The notes: generated by a model not told the origin, from the sequence alone. DNA of 64,000 nucleotides from Nitrospiraceae bacterium (GCA_012517735.1 JAAYUK010000088.1:26705-90704); one strand, 5' to 3'. Numbered from the stretch's first letter, positions 16,546 through 25,846 are shown. A program made the numbers and translations.

Positions 16546-18657
16546 ATGATTGCACGGAACAATCTCCTCGCTTTTTTTCGTGAACAGGTAAAGAAACCGA
16601 TCAGCTATCGCGAACTGACCGAGCGCCTCCGGCTTCGCGGCGGGGAACGCAAGCCGGTCAAGAAACTGTTGCGCGACCTTGTCAATTCCGGCGAAATCAT
16701 CAAAAACCGCAAAGGACTCTACGGACTGCCGGCCGAAATGAGTCTGGTGACCGGCTATTTTGAGGCGCACCGGGACGGATACGGATTCGTGATATCCGAG
16801 AAACCGGGTGAGCGCGATGTCTTTGTTGCCGGACGTAACACGCTGGGCGCAATGGACAATGACCGGGTCGTGGTGCGCATCGACAACACGGAGCGGCGCG
16901 ATGGCACGATCGTGCGTATTCTCGACCGGGCGCATACCCGTATCGTCGGCACCCTGCAGGTCAGCCGCAAGGCATCCTATGTTGTGCCGAAAAACCGTTC
17001 CATTCCCTTCGATCTCTCCATTGCGCCGGATGACCGCGCATCGGCGCAGGACGGCGATTCGGTCATTGTTGAAGTCCTTTCGTTCCCGACCGACAAACGG
17101 CCACCCACCGGCCGTGTCGTCAAGGTCCTTGCTGAACCGAAGACCCCAAGAGATGAAGTAGAGGGATTGATCGACGAATTCCATCTGCCGCGACGCTTTC
17201 CTCATGACGTGCTGGAAGAGGCACGGGCTCTCCATGCCAAAGCGTTGCCTGATGAGGATGGGGGCGGTCGTGTCTTGCGGCGCAAAGATTTGCGGACGCT
17301 GAACACCGTTACCATTGACGGCGAAAAGGCGAAGGATTTTGACGACGCCGTTTCGATCAAAAGGACTGCTGAAGGCTATTGTCTCTGGGTGCATATTGCC
17401 GATGTCGGGTATTTTGTCCCTTGGGATTCTGCGCTCGACCGCGAGGCACGCAGCCGGGGCACCAGTGTCTATTTCCCCGATCGCGTTGTGCCCATGTTGC
17501 CCAAGGAATTGTCCGAAGACCTCTGCAGCCTCAAGCCGAAGGTTGACCGTCTTGCATTTACCGTCGAAATGCACTTTGACGAGCGTGGCAACCGTATCGG
17601 CCAGAAATTCTATCCGAGCTTTATCAACAGCAACGAGCGGATGACCTACACATCGGTCCGGAAGATTCTGATCGATCAGGACGCAGCCGAGCGGAAAAAG
17701 TATCAGGCATTACTGGCCGATTTTGAACTCATGGCCGAGCTGTGCCGGGCAATCAAAAAAATCCGGATCAAGCGCGGCAGCCTTGATTTCGATCTTCCGG
17801 AACCCGAGGTGATTCTCGATCTGCAGGGGAATCCGGAATCGATTATCCGCGCCGAGCGCAACTTTGCGCATATGCTTATCGAGGAGTTCATGATCGCTGC
17901 CAATGAGGCGGTTGCCGAGCATCTGGAAGGTCTGAACGTACCGAACCTCTACCGCATTCATGAAGAGCCCGATCCGCTCAAGTTCGAGGAAATCGCAAAA
18001 ATGCTTGCTGCGCTTGGCATCATCCGTCACCGTCGGCTGATCAAGCCCGGCGATGTAGCTGGTCTGTTAAAACAGCTTGAGGGCACGCCGGAAGAAGCGG
18101 TCTTTCATTCGATCATCCTCCGCAGCCTGAAACAGGCGCGGTATTCGCCGGTCAATATCGGCCACTTCGGCCTTGCATCAGAAAGTTACTCGCACTTCAC
18201 CTCGCCGATACGCCGGTATCCGGATCTGGTGACGCACCGTATCCTGCGGGAAGTGCTGCTGAAAAAACACCTGAGCGACAAGCGGATTGAGCAGCTGAAT
18301 GCGCTGCTGCCTGATATCGCATTTCAGTCGTCCCGGACCGAACGTCATGCAGTTGATGCCGAACGTGCCGTTTTAAGCGCCTTGCGCGTCTGGTACATGA
18401 AAGGCAAGGAAGGGCAGCGGTTTTCGGGAAAGGTTGTTGCAGTGACTTCTTACGGCATCAAGGTGCGGTTTGACGAAGTCTACATCGAAGGATTCCTCCA
18501 TGTTTCAGCCATGACCGACGATTATTACCGCTACGACGAGCAGCGCATGTGCCTGAACGGCCTGAATACCCGCAAACGCTATGCAATCGGTCAGGAGATT
18601 AAGGTGCGTGTTGACCGGGTGGATATGATCGAGCGGGAGATTGTGCTGGGGCTGTAA
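16546..18657 (+). CDS. rnr: Ribonuclease R
   Basis: A processive 3'-5' exoribonuclease that degrades structured RNA. The 703-residue protein has an N-terminal winged-helix region (YRELTERLRLRGGERKPVKK), two cold-shock domains (GYFEAHRDGYGFVISEK and the next about residue 140), the RNB catalytic domain (TIDGEKAKDFDDAVSI, with the metal-binding Asp cluster; HIADVGYFVPWDSALD; GTSVYFPDRVVPMLP) and a C-terminal S1 domain ending VDRVDMIEREIVLGL. The motif SHFTSPIRRYPDLVTHR is diagnostic. Length matches the shorter RNase R forms. It stands alone with its own promoter and is followed by a toxin-antitoxin module. Confidence 0.95.
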   Translation: MIARNNLLAFFREQVKKPISYRELTERLRLRGGERKPVKKLLRDLVNSGEIIKNRKGLYGLPAEMSLVTGYFEAHRDGYGFVISEKPGERDVFVAGRNTLGAMDNDRVVVRIDNTERRDGTIVRILDRAHTRIVGTLQVSRKASYVVPKNRSIPFDLSIAPDDRASAQDGDSVIVEVLSFPTDKRPPTGRVVKVLAEPKTPRDEVEGLIDEFHLPRRFPHDVLEEARALHAKALPDEDGGGRVLRRKDLRTLNTVTIDGEKAKDFDDAVSIKRTAEGYCLWVHIADVGYFVPWDSALDREARSRGTSVYFPDRVVPMLPKELSEDLCSLKPKVDRLAFTVEMHFDERGNRIGQKFYPSFINSNERMTYTSVRKILIDQDAAERKKYQALLADFELMAELCRAIKKIRIKRGSLDFDLPEPEVILDLQGNPESIIRAERNFAHMLIEEFMIAANEAVAEHLEGLNVPNLYRIHEEPDPLKFEEIAKMLAALGIIRHRRLIKPGDVAGLLKQLEGTPEEAVFHSIILRSLKQARYSPVNIGHFGLASESYSHFTSPIRRYPDLVTHRILREVLLKKHLSDKRIEQLNALLPDIAFQSSRTERHAVDAERAVLSALRVWYMKGKEGQRFSGKVVAVTSYGIKVRFDEVYIEGFLHVSAMTDDYYRYDEQRMCLNGLNTRKRYAIGQEIKVRVDRVDMIEREIVLGL

Positions 18658-18669
18658 GGGCAGAATCCG

Positions 18670-18685
18670 GAAGTCAGAAGTCTGG
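18670..18685. repeat. Heptamer pair left of the toxin-antitoxin module
   Basis: Two units, AAGTCAG and AAGTCTG, lie just after rnr. Related sequence in inverted orientation (CTTCTGACGC and GACTTCTGAG) occurs at about 19478-19501 on the other side of the VapBC-type module. Confidence 0.4.
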
Positions 18686-18688
18686 AGG

Positions 18689-18718
18689 TTGATTTTCAGC
18701 ACGTTCCGGTTATATGAT
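18689..18718 (+). promoter_or_regulatory. Candidate promoter of the toxin-antitoxin module
   Basis: TTGATT (18689-18694), an 18-bp spacer and TATGAT (18713-18718). The 9-bp direct repeat TGATGTAAC (18715-18723 and 18730-18738) overlaps the -10 box and flanks the Shine-Dalgarno TGGAGG, a plausible site for autoregulation by the antitoxin. Confidence 0.42.
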
Positions 18719-18738
18719 GTAACTGGAGGTGATGTAAC

Positions 18739-18957
18739 ATGCATAGAACACAGGTTATGCTGAGAGAGCAGCAGTACTTGATGCTGAAGGGCATTGCGGA
18801 ACGCAAAAAGAAGAGCATAGCGCAGGTGCTGAGGGATATTGTGGATGCGTATTCAGAAAAAAAAGGCACATTCTCGCTCTCTTCTCTTGAAGGTATAGCG
18901 GAGGATTCCGCTGTTTATGGGAAAGATCACGACAAGGTGCTCTACCGGGCTCAATGA
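18739..18957 (+). CDS. vapB: Ribbon-helix-helix antitoxin (VapB-type)
   Basis: A 72-residue CopG/MetJ-like protein. The N-terminal HRTQVMLREQQYLMLKGIAER with KKKSIAQVLRDIVDAY is the beta strand plus two helices of an RHH DNA-binding dimer. The acidic C-terminal tail (SLEGIAEDSAVYGKDHDKVLYR) is the likely toxin-binding part. An excellent Shine-Dalgarno (TGGAGG) precedes the ATG. Its TGA overlaps the toxin start in an ATGA. RHH antitoxins paired with PIN toxins usually repress their own operon. Confidence 0.83.
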   Translation: MHRTQVMLREQQYLMLKGIAERKKKSIAQVLRDIVDAYSEKKGTFSLSSLEGIAEDSAVYGKDHDKVLYRAQ

Positions 18958-19358
18958 GGCAGGCGGTTTTCTTCGATACGAGTGCCATTTACGCGTATAT
19001 CAACCGGAAAGACCCTGACCATCTTGTTGTAGCCAAAGCCGTTTCCTCGTGCAAGGGGAAGCTGATTATTTCGAATTATATTTTCGATGAAATCGTAACC
19101 CTCGTATCATCGCGTCTCGGACATGTGGCGGCATCACAGGTGGGCACTATACTGATGAACGCTCCGCAGATCGAGCGGGCATGGCTGACCCGGCAGGATG
19201 AGGTGCATGCGTGGACGCTCTTCCAGGATCGGCCTGACAAAAACTACAGCTTCACGGACTGCACCAGTTTTGTGCTGATGAGACGGCTCGGCGTGAAAAA
19301 GTATTTGGCGCTCGACGATCATTTCAGGCAGGAGGGCTTCAGCAGCGTCATCGTATGA
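18954..19358 (+). CDS. vapC: PIN-domain ribonuclease toxin (VapC-type)
   Basis: A 134-residue PIN protein. The acidic metal-binding residues are in place: D8 (FFDTSAIYA), E46 (IFDEIVTL), D102 (SFTDCTSFVL) and D121/D122 (ALDDHF). VapC toxins cut tRNA or rRNA at specific sites and are held inactive by the antitoxin; the target here cannot be told from sequence. It overlaps the antitoxin gene by four bases. The module lies between rnr and mutS, with short inverted heptamer-rich sequence on both sides, which hints at insertion as a unit. Confidence 0.86.
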   Translation: MRQAVFFDTSAIYAYINRKDPDHLVVAKAVSSCKGKLIISNYIFDEIVTLVSSRLGHVAASQVGTILMNAPQIERAWLTRQDEVHAWTLFQDRPDKNYSFTDCTSFVLMRRLGVKKYLALDDHFRQEGFSSVIV

Positions 19359-19518
19359 GACCGAATGGAGGTATCAGCGCTGTGTGATCGGTGAAGAGCG
19401 GAGCGGGACACAAAGAATCCCCGGGATGTCCCTTTCGTTCTCTTTTCTCATCCCCTTTCGGCGGTGCGGCTTCCTCTCTTCTGACGCTCGTGACTTCTGA
19501 GTTCTGCCTTTATTGTTG

Positions 19519-19524
19519 TATAAT
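19519..19524 (+). promoter_or_regulatory. Consensus -10 box upstream of mutS
   Basis: A perfect TATAAT lies 53 nt before the mutS GTG. The -35 position (TTCTGA) is weak. The transcript would carry a leader of roughly 45 nt with AGGAG-like sequences. Confidence 0.35.
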
Positions 19525-19577
19525 CCATGGATTTCTGAAGTTGTTATCCGCGAAAAAAGAGGAGTACAGAGAGGCCC

Positions 19578-22148
19578 GTGAGCGAGCTTACCCCCTTAAT
19601 GAAGCAGTATTATGCCATCAAAGAGCAGCATGCCGATTCGATTGTGCTGTTTCGGCTCGGCGATTTTTATGAGATGTTCGGCGAAGATGCCAAAGTGGCC
19701 GCCGGCATACTCCAGATAGCGCTTACTTCCCGCGACAAGGGCAAGGACGATCCGATGCCGATGTGCGGGGTGCCGTATTTCTCGGTCGATGCCTACATTG
19801 CCAAGCTCATCAAGGCCGGGCACAAGGTCGCCATCTGCGAGCAGGTTGAAGACCCCAAGCAGGCAAAAGGCATTGTGCAGCGCGAGGTGGTCAGGGTCAT
19901 AACGCCCGGAACGCATGTCCCCGAACAGCCGAAGGAAAACTCGTTCATCATGTGTGTCTTCCCTTCTCAGGGGAAATACGGTATTACGGTCGCCGATCTT
20001 TCGACCGGCGAGTTTTCGGTCTTTGAGACCGACAAACCGATCGAGGACGAAGTCGGCAGGTTCGAGCCGCGCGAAGTGCTCTGCCCGCGCAGTGCGGAAC
20101 ACGCTCTTCATATGCAGGAGGCCCTACAGGGAACCTTTGTCTCGTACCATGATGACTGGTATTTCGAGTATAACGAAGCATACAAGGCGCTTCTGAAGCA
20201 TTTCCGGGTCTCTTCACTCGAAGGGTTCGGGTGCGAAGGGCTGACGGCGGCGGTTTCGTCTGCCGGTGCGCTCGTCAGCTATCTGGAAGAGACGCAAAAG
20301 ATTCTCACGTTCCGCAAGATCAGTCCGGTCCAGGAATCGTCGTTCATGTTTCTGGACGCTGCGACCAAACGGAATCTTGAGATAACCCGCAGCCTCAAGG
20401 ACGGCGGCATTGAGGGGTCGCTCCTCTGGGTGCTCGACGAGACGCTCACTCCCATGGGTGGCCGATATCTCCGTAATGCGCTTGCCCAGCCGCTGATCAC
20501 GGTGCCTGAGATCAGGGCCCGGCAGGACGCTGTTTCGGCACTCGTCGCCGATTATGAGTTACTGGAAGATCTCAGAACCACACTCCGCAAGATTCAGGAT
20601 ATCGAGCGCATCACTTCCCGCATCCTTGCCAAGTCCGCTTCACCGCGTGATCTGGTCGCCCTGAAAGGCTCGCTCCAGCATCTGCCGAAGCTGAGGAAGC
20701 TGCTCATGTCGGCGCCGAGTCCATACATCAAACAGATGGCGGCCGACATTGCCGACATGCAGGAGCTGACCGATCTGATCGAATTCAGCATCATGGAACC
20801 GCCGGCGGCAACCGCCCGTGACGGCGAGGTGGTGAAGAAGGGATACAATAAAGAGGTTGATGAACTCCGCTCGATCTCGGTGCATGGTAAAGACTACATT
20901 GCAAAAATGGAGGCCGATGAACGGAAGCGCACCGGCATTCCGTCGCTCAAGGTCGGTTTTAACCGGGTTTTCGGCTATTTTATCGAGATCACCAAGACCA
21001 ATCTTCATCTTGTGCCGGAAGACTATATCAGGAAGCAGACGCTCGCCAACTGCGAACGTTTCATTACCCAGGAACTGAAGGAGTATGAGACCCGCGTTCT
21101 CGGTGCTGAAGACCGCCTGAAGGCGCTGGAACTTTCGCTGTTTCTCGGCATTCTTGAACGCATTGCGAGACATGCAGCGCATCTGCATAATGCGGCGCTT
21201 TCAGTGGCGCAGACCGATTTTATTACCGCTCTTGCCACGGTTGCGAAACGCTACAATTATGTGAAGCCGGTGGTTGATGACAGCGATGCCATTGAGATTA
21301 TCGATGGGCGTCATCCGGTGATCGAGCGGTTTCTTGCGCTCAAGACGTTCGCCGCACGCGACGAGCGTTTCATTCCGAACAATACGCTCATGGACTGCGG
21401 ATCGAACCGGCTGCTCGTTATCACCGGTCCGAACATGGCCGGAAAATCGACCTATATGCGGCAGGTGGCGCTTATTGTGCTTCTGGCGCAGATCGGCTCG
21501 TTTGTTCCCGCGGAGCGGGCGACCATCGGGATCGTTGATCGCATATATACGCGCATCGGCGCCTCAGACAATATCAGCCGCGGCCAGAGTACGTTCATGG
21601 TCGAGATGATCGAGACCGCGGTGATTCTGAACAACGCGACCGCCCGAAGCCTGATCCTGCTGGATGAGGTGGGGCGCGGCACGAGCACGTTCGACGGCAT
21701 CAGCATCGCATGGTCGGTGGCGGACTACCTGGTCAATCATGTCGGCGCGAGAACCCTGTTTGCAACGCATTACCATGAACTGACCGATCTTGCCCACAAC
21801 ATGGACGGCGTTGCGAATTACAATGTGGTGGTGAAAGAGTGGGGCGAAGAGGTGATCTTCCTTCGCAAGATCGAACGCGGTCCTGCGGACAAGAGTTACG
21901 GTATCCAGGTCGCGCAGCTCGCCGGTCTGCCGCAGACGGTGATCGATACCGCGAAGGTGATTCTCGACAAGCTCGAAAAGAAGGAGTCCCAGACTCTGCG
22001 GCCGAAAGCCCGCCAAATGGACCTTTTCTTTGCAGGAGATCCGATCGCCCGCGAATTGCTCCAGCTCGATGTCGAGGCGATTTCGGCTCAGAAAGCGCTC
22101 AAGAAGCTGAAGGAGCTGAAAAAAATGGCGGAAGAAGGCAATTCATGA
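19578..22148 (+). CDS. mutS: DNA mismatch repair protein MutS
   Basis: Recognises base mismatches and recruits MutL. The 856-residue protein has the mismatch-wedge motif FYE at 30-32 (RLGDFYEMFGEDA), connector and lever domains, and the ABC ATPase domain: Walker A TGPNMAGKSTYMRQ, SRGQSTFMVEM, Walker B ILLDEVGRGTSTFDG and FATHYHELTDL. A GTG start at 19578 gives MSELTPLMKQYYAIKEQ, the usual N-terminus. The TGA overlaps coaE in ATGA, so mutS-coaE-ribF is one operon. mutL is not in the window. Confidence 0.97.
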   Translation: MSELTPLMKQYYAIKEQHADSIVLFRLGDFYEMFGEDAKVAAGILQIALTSRDKGKDDPMPMCGVPYFSVDAYIAKLIKAGHKVAICEQVEDPKQAKGIVQREVVRVITPGTHVPEQPKENSFIMCVFPSQGKYGITVADLSTGEFSVFETDKPIEDEVGRFEPREVLCPRSAEHALHMQEALQGTFVSYHDDWYFEYNEAYKALLKHFRVSSLEGFGCEGLTAAVSSAGALVSYLEETQKILTFRKISPVQESSFMFLDAATKRNLEITRSLKDGGIEGSLLWVLDETLTPMGGRYLRNALAQPLITVPEIRARQDAVSALVADYELLEDLRTTLRKIQDIERITSRILAKSASPRDLVALKGSLQHLPKLRKLLMSAPSPYIKQMAADIADMQELTDLIEFSIMEPPAATARDGEVVKKGYNKEVDELRSISVHGKDYIAKMEADERKRTGIPSLKVGFNRVFGYFIEITKTNLHLVPEDYIRKQTLANCERFITQELKEYETRVLGAEDRLKALELSLFLGILERIARHAAHLHNAALSVAQTDFITALATVAKRYNYVKPVVDDSDAIEIIDGRHPVIERFLALKTFAARDERFIPNNTLMDCGSNRLLVITGPNMAGKSTYMRQVALIVLLAQIGSFVPAERATIGIVDRIYTRIGASDNISRGQSTFMVEMIETAVILNNATARSLILLDEVGRGTSTFDGISIAWSVADYLVNHVGARTLFATHYHELTDLAHNMDGVANYNVVVKEWGEEVIFLRKIERGPADKSYGIQVAQLAGLPQTVIDTAKVILDKLEKKESQTLRPKARQMDLFFAGDPIARELLQLDVEAISAQKALKKLKELKKMAEEGNS

Positions 22149-22756
22149 TTGTGCTGGGCATCACCGGCAATATCGGCATGGGCAAGAGCAGCGTTGCCCG
22201 CATGTTTGAAGAGCTCGGGGCGGTCCGTATTGACACCGATGCTATCGTGAGCGACCTGCTCGGCGATCCCGAGGTGATCCGGGAGATCTGCGACCTGTTT
22301 GGAGACCATGTCCTGCGCGACGGCGCGCTTGACCGGAAGCTGATTGCCCATACCGTCTTTTCGAACAGCCGCCTGCGGCTTGGTCTGGAGAATATTCTCC
22401 ATCCGCGCGTTTTTGCCGCTGTCGATGAGCGGGTAGCCGATCTTGCCAAAATGGCGGCCCCGCTGCTTGTGGTGGTCGAAGCCCCGGTTCTTTTTGAACG
22501 GAGCTACCAAAACCGCTTTGACAGCGTGCTGACGGTGCATACCACGGAAGAGACCGCATTGCGCAGACTCGAGGAAAAAGGCGTTTCGCGTGTGGACGCG
22601 CAGAAGCGCATGGAGAGCCAGTTTCCGATTGCGATGAAAATCGAAAAGGCCGATATGACCATCGATAACAACGGTACGCTTGAAGAGACCAAGCAGCAGG
22701 TCCGACAGATTCATGAGCTTCTTTTGCTTCTGGAGACACAGCATGGAAGTAATTAA
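22145..22756 (+). CDS. coaE: Dephospho-CoA kinase
   Basis: Phosphorylates dephospho-CoA, the last step of CoA synthesis. The 203-residue protein has the P-loop GITGNIGMGKSSVARMF and the family segments VRIDTDAIVSDLL, ILHPRVFAAV, VVEAPVLFERSYQNRFD and RMESQFPIAMKIEKADMTIDN (split: RMESQFP, KIEKADMTIDN). The start overlaps the mutS stop by four bases (ATGA), and the 3' end overlaps ribF by 14 nt. A frame open from 21839 lies inside mutS and is not used. Confidence 0.93.
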   Translation: MIVLGITGNIGMGKSSVARMFEELGAVRIDTDAIVSDLLGDPEVIREICDLFGDHVLRDGALDRKLIAHTVFSNSRLRLGLENILHPRVFAAVDERVADLAKMAAPLLVVVEAPVLFERSYQNRFDSVLTVHTTEETALRRLEEKGVSRVDAQKRMESQFPIAMKIEKADMTIDNNGTLEETKQQVRQIHELLLLLETQHGSN

Positions 22757-23693
22757 CGGATTGCCGGCGACTTTCCCCTATCCCAGGCCGGTGGTTACCA
22801 TCGGCAACTTCGACGGGGTGCATATCGGGCATCAGAAGATTTTTTCCCGTGTCGTCGAAAAGGCCCAGGAGATCAATGGAACCCCGGTCGCCATCACCTT
22901 TTTCCCGCATCCGGTATCGGTCCTTGCGCCCGAGCGTGGATTGCGCCATATCACCACATCGAAGGACAAGACCCGTCTCATGGCGGAAAACGGCCTTGCA
23001 GCGGTGATCTATATCCCCTTCAACCGGGAATTCGCCAAAACCGAGCCGGAGGATTTCATCAAACGGGTCCTGGTGGATCTGATACATGTGCAATGGGTTG
23101 TTGTCGGACACAGTTATTCATTCGGCAAGGGCAAGAAAGGATCGACTGACCTCCTCCGCCGCAAAGGCGAATCGTACGGGTTTGGCGTGACCGTTGTGCG
23201 TCATGCGCTTGCCTGCGGCGACGTGGTCAGCAGCAGCCGGGTCCGTGCCTTTCTCCTGAAAGGCAAGGTGGCTGATGCGGCTTGCATGCTCGGCAGAGCG
23301 TATCATATTGACGGTATTGTCGTGCCGGGAGCCGGTCGCGGAGACTCGATACTTCGGACGCCCACCGCAAATCTGGCAACCGCAAACGAGATCATTCCCA
23401 ACGAAGGAGTCTACGCCGTGCGCGTCACGATGGACGGAAAGACGTATGACGGTGTTGCGAATATCGGCAGCAATCCTACCTTCGGCGGCACCGAAATGAG
23501 TTATGAAGTGCATATTTTCGGCATCCACGAGTATCTCGTCGGCAAGAAGCTGCGCCTGCATTTCATCGAGCGGCTGCGCGACGAAGCGACCTATCCGAAC
23601 GCCGATGCGCTCAAGGCACAGATCAGGAAAGATATAGAGCATGCCAAAGAGGCGCTCGGCCGGGCAGATATCCGACTGCTTGAACAGACGTAA
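22743..23693 (+). CDS. ribF: Bifunctional riboflavin kinase/FAD synthetase
   Basis: Turns riboflavin into FMN and FAD. The 316-residue protein has an N-terminal FAD synthetase domain (VVTIGNFDGVHIGHQKI with H-x-G-H, TFFPHPVSVL, VVVGHSYSFGKGKKG, SSSRVRAFLLKG) and a C-terminal riboflavin kinase domain (GRGDSILRTPTANLA with PTAN, GVYAVRV, NIGSNPTFGG, YEVHIFGIHEYLVGKKLRL; the last kept under 20 residues). The ATG at 22743 lies inside the end of coaE, giving the expected N-terminus. It ends 15 bp before the convergent priA. Confidence 0.95.
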   Translation: MEVINGLPATFPYPRPVVTIGNFDGVHIGHQKIFSRVVEKAQEINGTPVAITFFPHPVSVLAPERGLRHITTSKDKTRLMAENGLAAVIYIPFNREFAKTEPEDFIKRVLVDLIHVQWVVVGHSYSFGKGKKGSTDLLRRKGESYGFGVTVVRHALACGDVVSSSRVRAFLLKGKVADAACMLGRAYHIDGIVVPGAGRGDSILRTPTANLATANEIIPNEGVYAVRVTMDGKTYDGVANIGSNPTFGGTEMSYEVHIFGIHEYLVGKKLRLHFIERLRDEATYPNADALKAQIRKDIEHAKEALGRADIRLLEQT

Positions 23694-23708
23694 AAGCAGC
23701 GCACTGTA

Positions 23709-25682
23709 TCACATCACATACGGATCAACGTCCACTACCACCCGTACATGCTTGTCCTTTTCGAAAAGCTGCTGAATTCGCCGCGCAACAGATCCCGCTG
23801 TTTTCCGGTCCGACGATTTGATCATGATGCGCCAGCATCGGGTATACCCTTTCAGGTCAGGGACGACCTCGAGCGGCCCGAGCACCTCAACCGCAGCGGG
23901 AGCTTTCTTGCCAAGCAGGGCGCTGAGGCGTTGTTCCGCCGAGGCGGCCTGCTGAGTCGCATAGACCGCAATGGTGATGAGCCTGGCAAAGGGAGGGTAG
24001 CCGACCGCCCGACGCTGCTGGAGTTCAAGGCTGAGGAACCCATCATAGTCCAATCGCGCGATCGCACGCACCAGCGGAGAACGTTCATTTCGTGTCTGAA
24101 TGAAGAGCGTGCCGCCCGGTCTGATCCGGCGGAGCAGCAGGGTGATCTCCTGGAAGGTCCGCTCATGCGCCCGGAAATCGGGCTGGGACAGCGTGGCGTC
24201 GAGCGACAGAACGACGGCAGCGCTGTAGTCGCGCTCACAGGCAGAATGCACCGCGTACTCAGTGCCGACGACGAGCGGAGCCAGTTCGGAAAACACTTGC
24301 CCGTCAGCCTCAGCTTCATGATCTTTCTCGACGATCGCAGCCTCCTGCCCGAACAGTTCTGCAAGCTCTTCCCGGATACGCTCAGTGCCCGCCCCAAACG
24401 GTTGCAGATCGACCCCCGAGCAGGAAGGGCATTGCGAAGGCACGCTGGTCCGGGTCATGCAGGTTCGGCATTCCAGAAAGTTCCGGTTTTTGTGAAAGAC
24501 GAGCGGAGCCGAGCATGCCGGGCAATGCACCATTGCGGCACAGTCGCGGCACTCCAGAAGGGAGTAGCCCTTGCGATTGATCAGGAACAGGACGCTCCGG
24601 CCGCTTTTCAGGTACGCGCGGACTGCTTTTACGATGTCGGGCGCAAGCAGTTTCCTGGTACGTTCTGTCCGCGAAGGAGGGCGTACCATGCGGATTTCGG
24701 GGCGTCCAGCAGTTGCGCGGTATGCCATGTGATGATCCAGCAGCCGGTATTTCCCGATTCTTACATTATAAGATGATTCGAGTGACGGACAGGCTGATGC
24801 AAGCAGCACGGCCGCTCTTTCAAGATACCCGCGCATGACTGCAACATCGCGGCCCTGATATCGCACTCCTTCCTCGGCTTTGTAAGCGGGACTCTGCTCA
24901 TCAGCTGCGATGATGAGTGACAGTTTCGGCATCGGTGCAAGCACCGCCGAGCGGGTGCCCAGAACGATGTCTGCCATGCCCGAGCGGATGCGATGAATCG
25001 CATGGATTCGCTGATTCGGCGTAAGCCGGCTGTGGAGCATCGCAAGGCGGTCCCCGGCGAGAGCGCTAAGCCAACCCGCATACTGCTGCAGCATGCCGAA
25101 CTCGGGAACCAGCAGTATAATCCCTTTGGTGTCCGGAATGATCGAGTGCAACAGCGCGGATACGAATGGCTGGGGCCCGCCTGCTGCAGGTGCATGATAC
25201 AGCCAGGTCTGATAGGTTTGCTTCCGGAGAGCTGCGGCAAATACCTGGATGCTCTCCTGTTCGGATGGATCCGGCTGCTCTGGCGTTGCAATGGATAACG
25301 GTCCGGATGGTTTTCTCGATTTTCTGAGCGGCTTCGGGTCTGAGGTTGCCTCATCAAAGAAGCATGCCTTCAGCGCAAGTCCTGCAGGGGCCAGATAGTA
25401 GTCCGTCAGCCACTGAAACAGGCGGAATCCACCTGTGGTAAAGAACTGGGAGTCAATCTGAGACAGTGTTTTGAGATGTACACCGTCCGGCAGGGGGCCA
25501 TGCGCAGCCGCAAGCGCAGCAGAATCCGCAAAGGTTGAAACTACAATGCCTGCCGCAATGCGGCGGCCGAGCTCAGCCTGCACGATACGCCCGGGGAGGT
25601 CAGCCGGAGCGTCCGGCGGAACGCGGTACGTGAGGGGAGGCAGCTTCTGGGGAAAGACAACATCGGCGAACATGGATTTCAT
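23709..25682 (-). CDS. priA: PriA-like primosomal protein N' with degenerate helicase motifs
   Basis: PriA restarts stalled replication forks. The fold is clear: N-terminal 3'-OH-binding domain (MFADVVFPQKLPPLTYRVP), helicase-lobe remnants, an eight-Cys zinc region (CRDCAAMVHCPACS, then CRTC and CPSC) and the C-terminal domain ending VVDVDPYVM. Yet each ATPase motif is lost. The Walker A site (normally GVTGSGKTEVY) reads HAPAAGGPQPFVS near residue 165; the DEEH box reads AADEQ; motif V GTQMLAKGHHF and motif VI GRAGR are absent. Length (657) is near normal. Starts at 25688 (GTG), 25682 and 25673 are all possible; 25682 has GAGTG upstream. A fork-binding role without unwinding is the best reading. 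Confidence 0.85.
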   Translation of the reverse strand: MKSMFADVVFPQKLPPLTYRVPPDAPADLPGRIVQAELGRRIAAGIVVSTFADSAALAAAHGPLPDGVHLKTLSQIDSQFFTTGGFRLFQWLTDYYLAPAGLALKACFFDEATSDPKPLRKSRKPSGPLSIATPEQPDPSEQESIQVFAAALRKQTYQTWLYHAPAAGGPQPFVSALLHSIIPDTKGIILLVPEFGMLQQYAGWLSALAGDRLAMLHSRLTPNQRIHAIHRIRSGMADIVLGTRSAVLAPMPKLSLIIAADEQSPAYKAEEGVRYQGRDVAVMRGYLERAAVLLASACPSLESSYNVRIGKYRLLDHHMAYRATAGRPEIRMVRPPSRTERTRKLLAPDIVKAVRAYLKSGRSVLFLINRKGYSLLECRDCAAMVHCPACSAPLVFHKNRNFLECRTCMTRTSVPSQCPSCSGVDLQPFGAGTERIREELAELFGQEAAIVEKDHEAEADGQVFSELAPLVVGTEYAVHSACERDYSAAVVLSLDATLSQPDFRAHERTFQEITLLLRRIRPGGTLFIQTRNERSPLVRAIARLDYDGFLSLELQQRRAVGYPPFARLITIAVYATQQAASAEQRLSALLGKKAPAAVEVLGPLEVVPDLKGYTRCWRIMIKSSDRKTAGSVARRIQQLFEKDKHVRVVVDVDPYVM

Positions 25683-25816
25683 TATCACTCAAGAGCAGAA
25701 CGAAAAGGAACTCTCTATTTCAGATCAGGGGCTGACGCCGTTCAAATATCAGGAATCCAACATGGAATAATAGACGATTAGTCATTGGAAAATAAGGAAA
25801 CATGCCGGCTGTCGCG

Positions 25817-25846
25817 TTGACAAGCTCCGGCAGGAGCAAGTAATAT
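25817..25846 (+). promoter_or_regulatory. clpC promoter
   Basis: A perfect TTGACA (25817-25822), an 18-bp spacer and TAATAT (25841-25846). Transcription would begin near 25853, giving a leader of about 30 nt with AAAGGAG before the clpC ATG. No CIRCE-like or CtsR-like operator was noticed. Confidence 0.72.
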
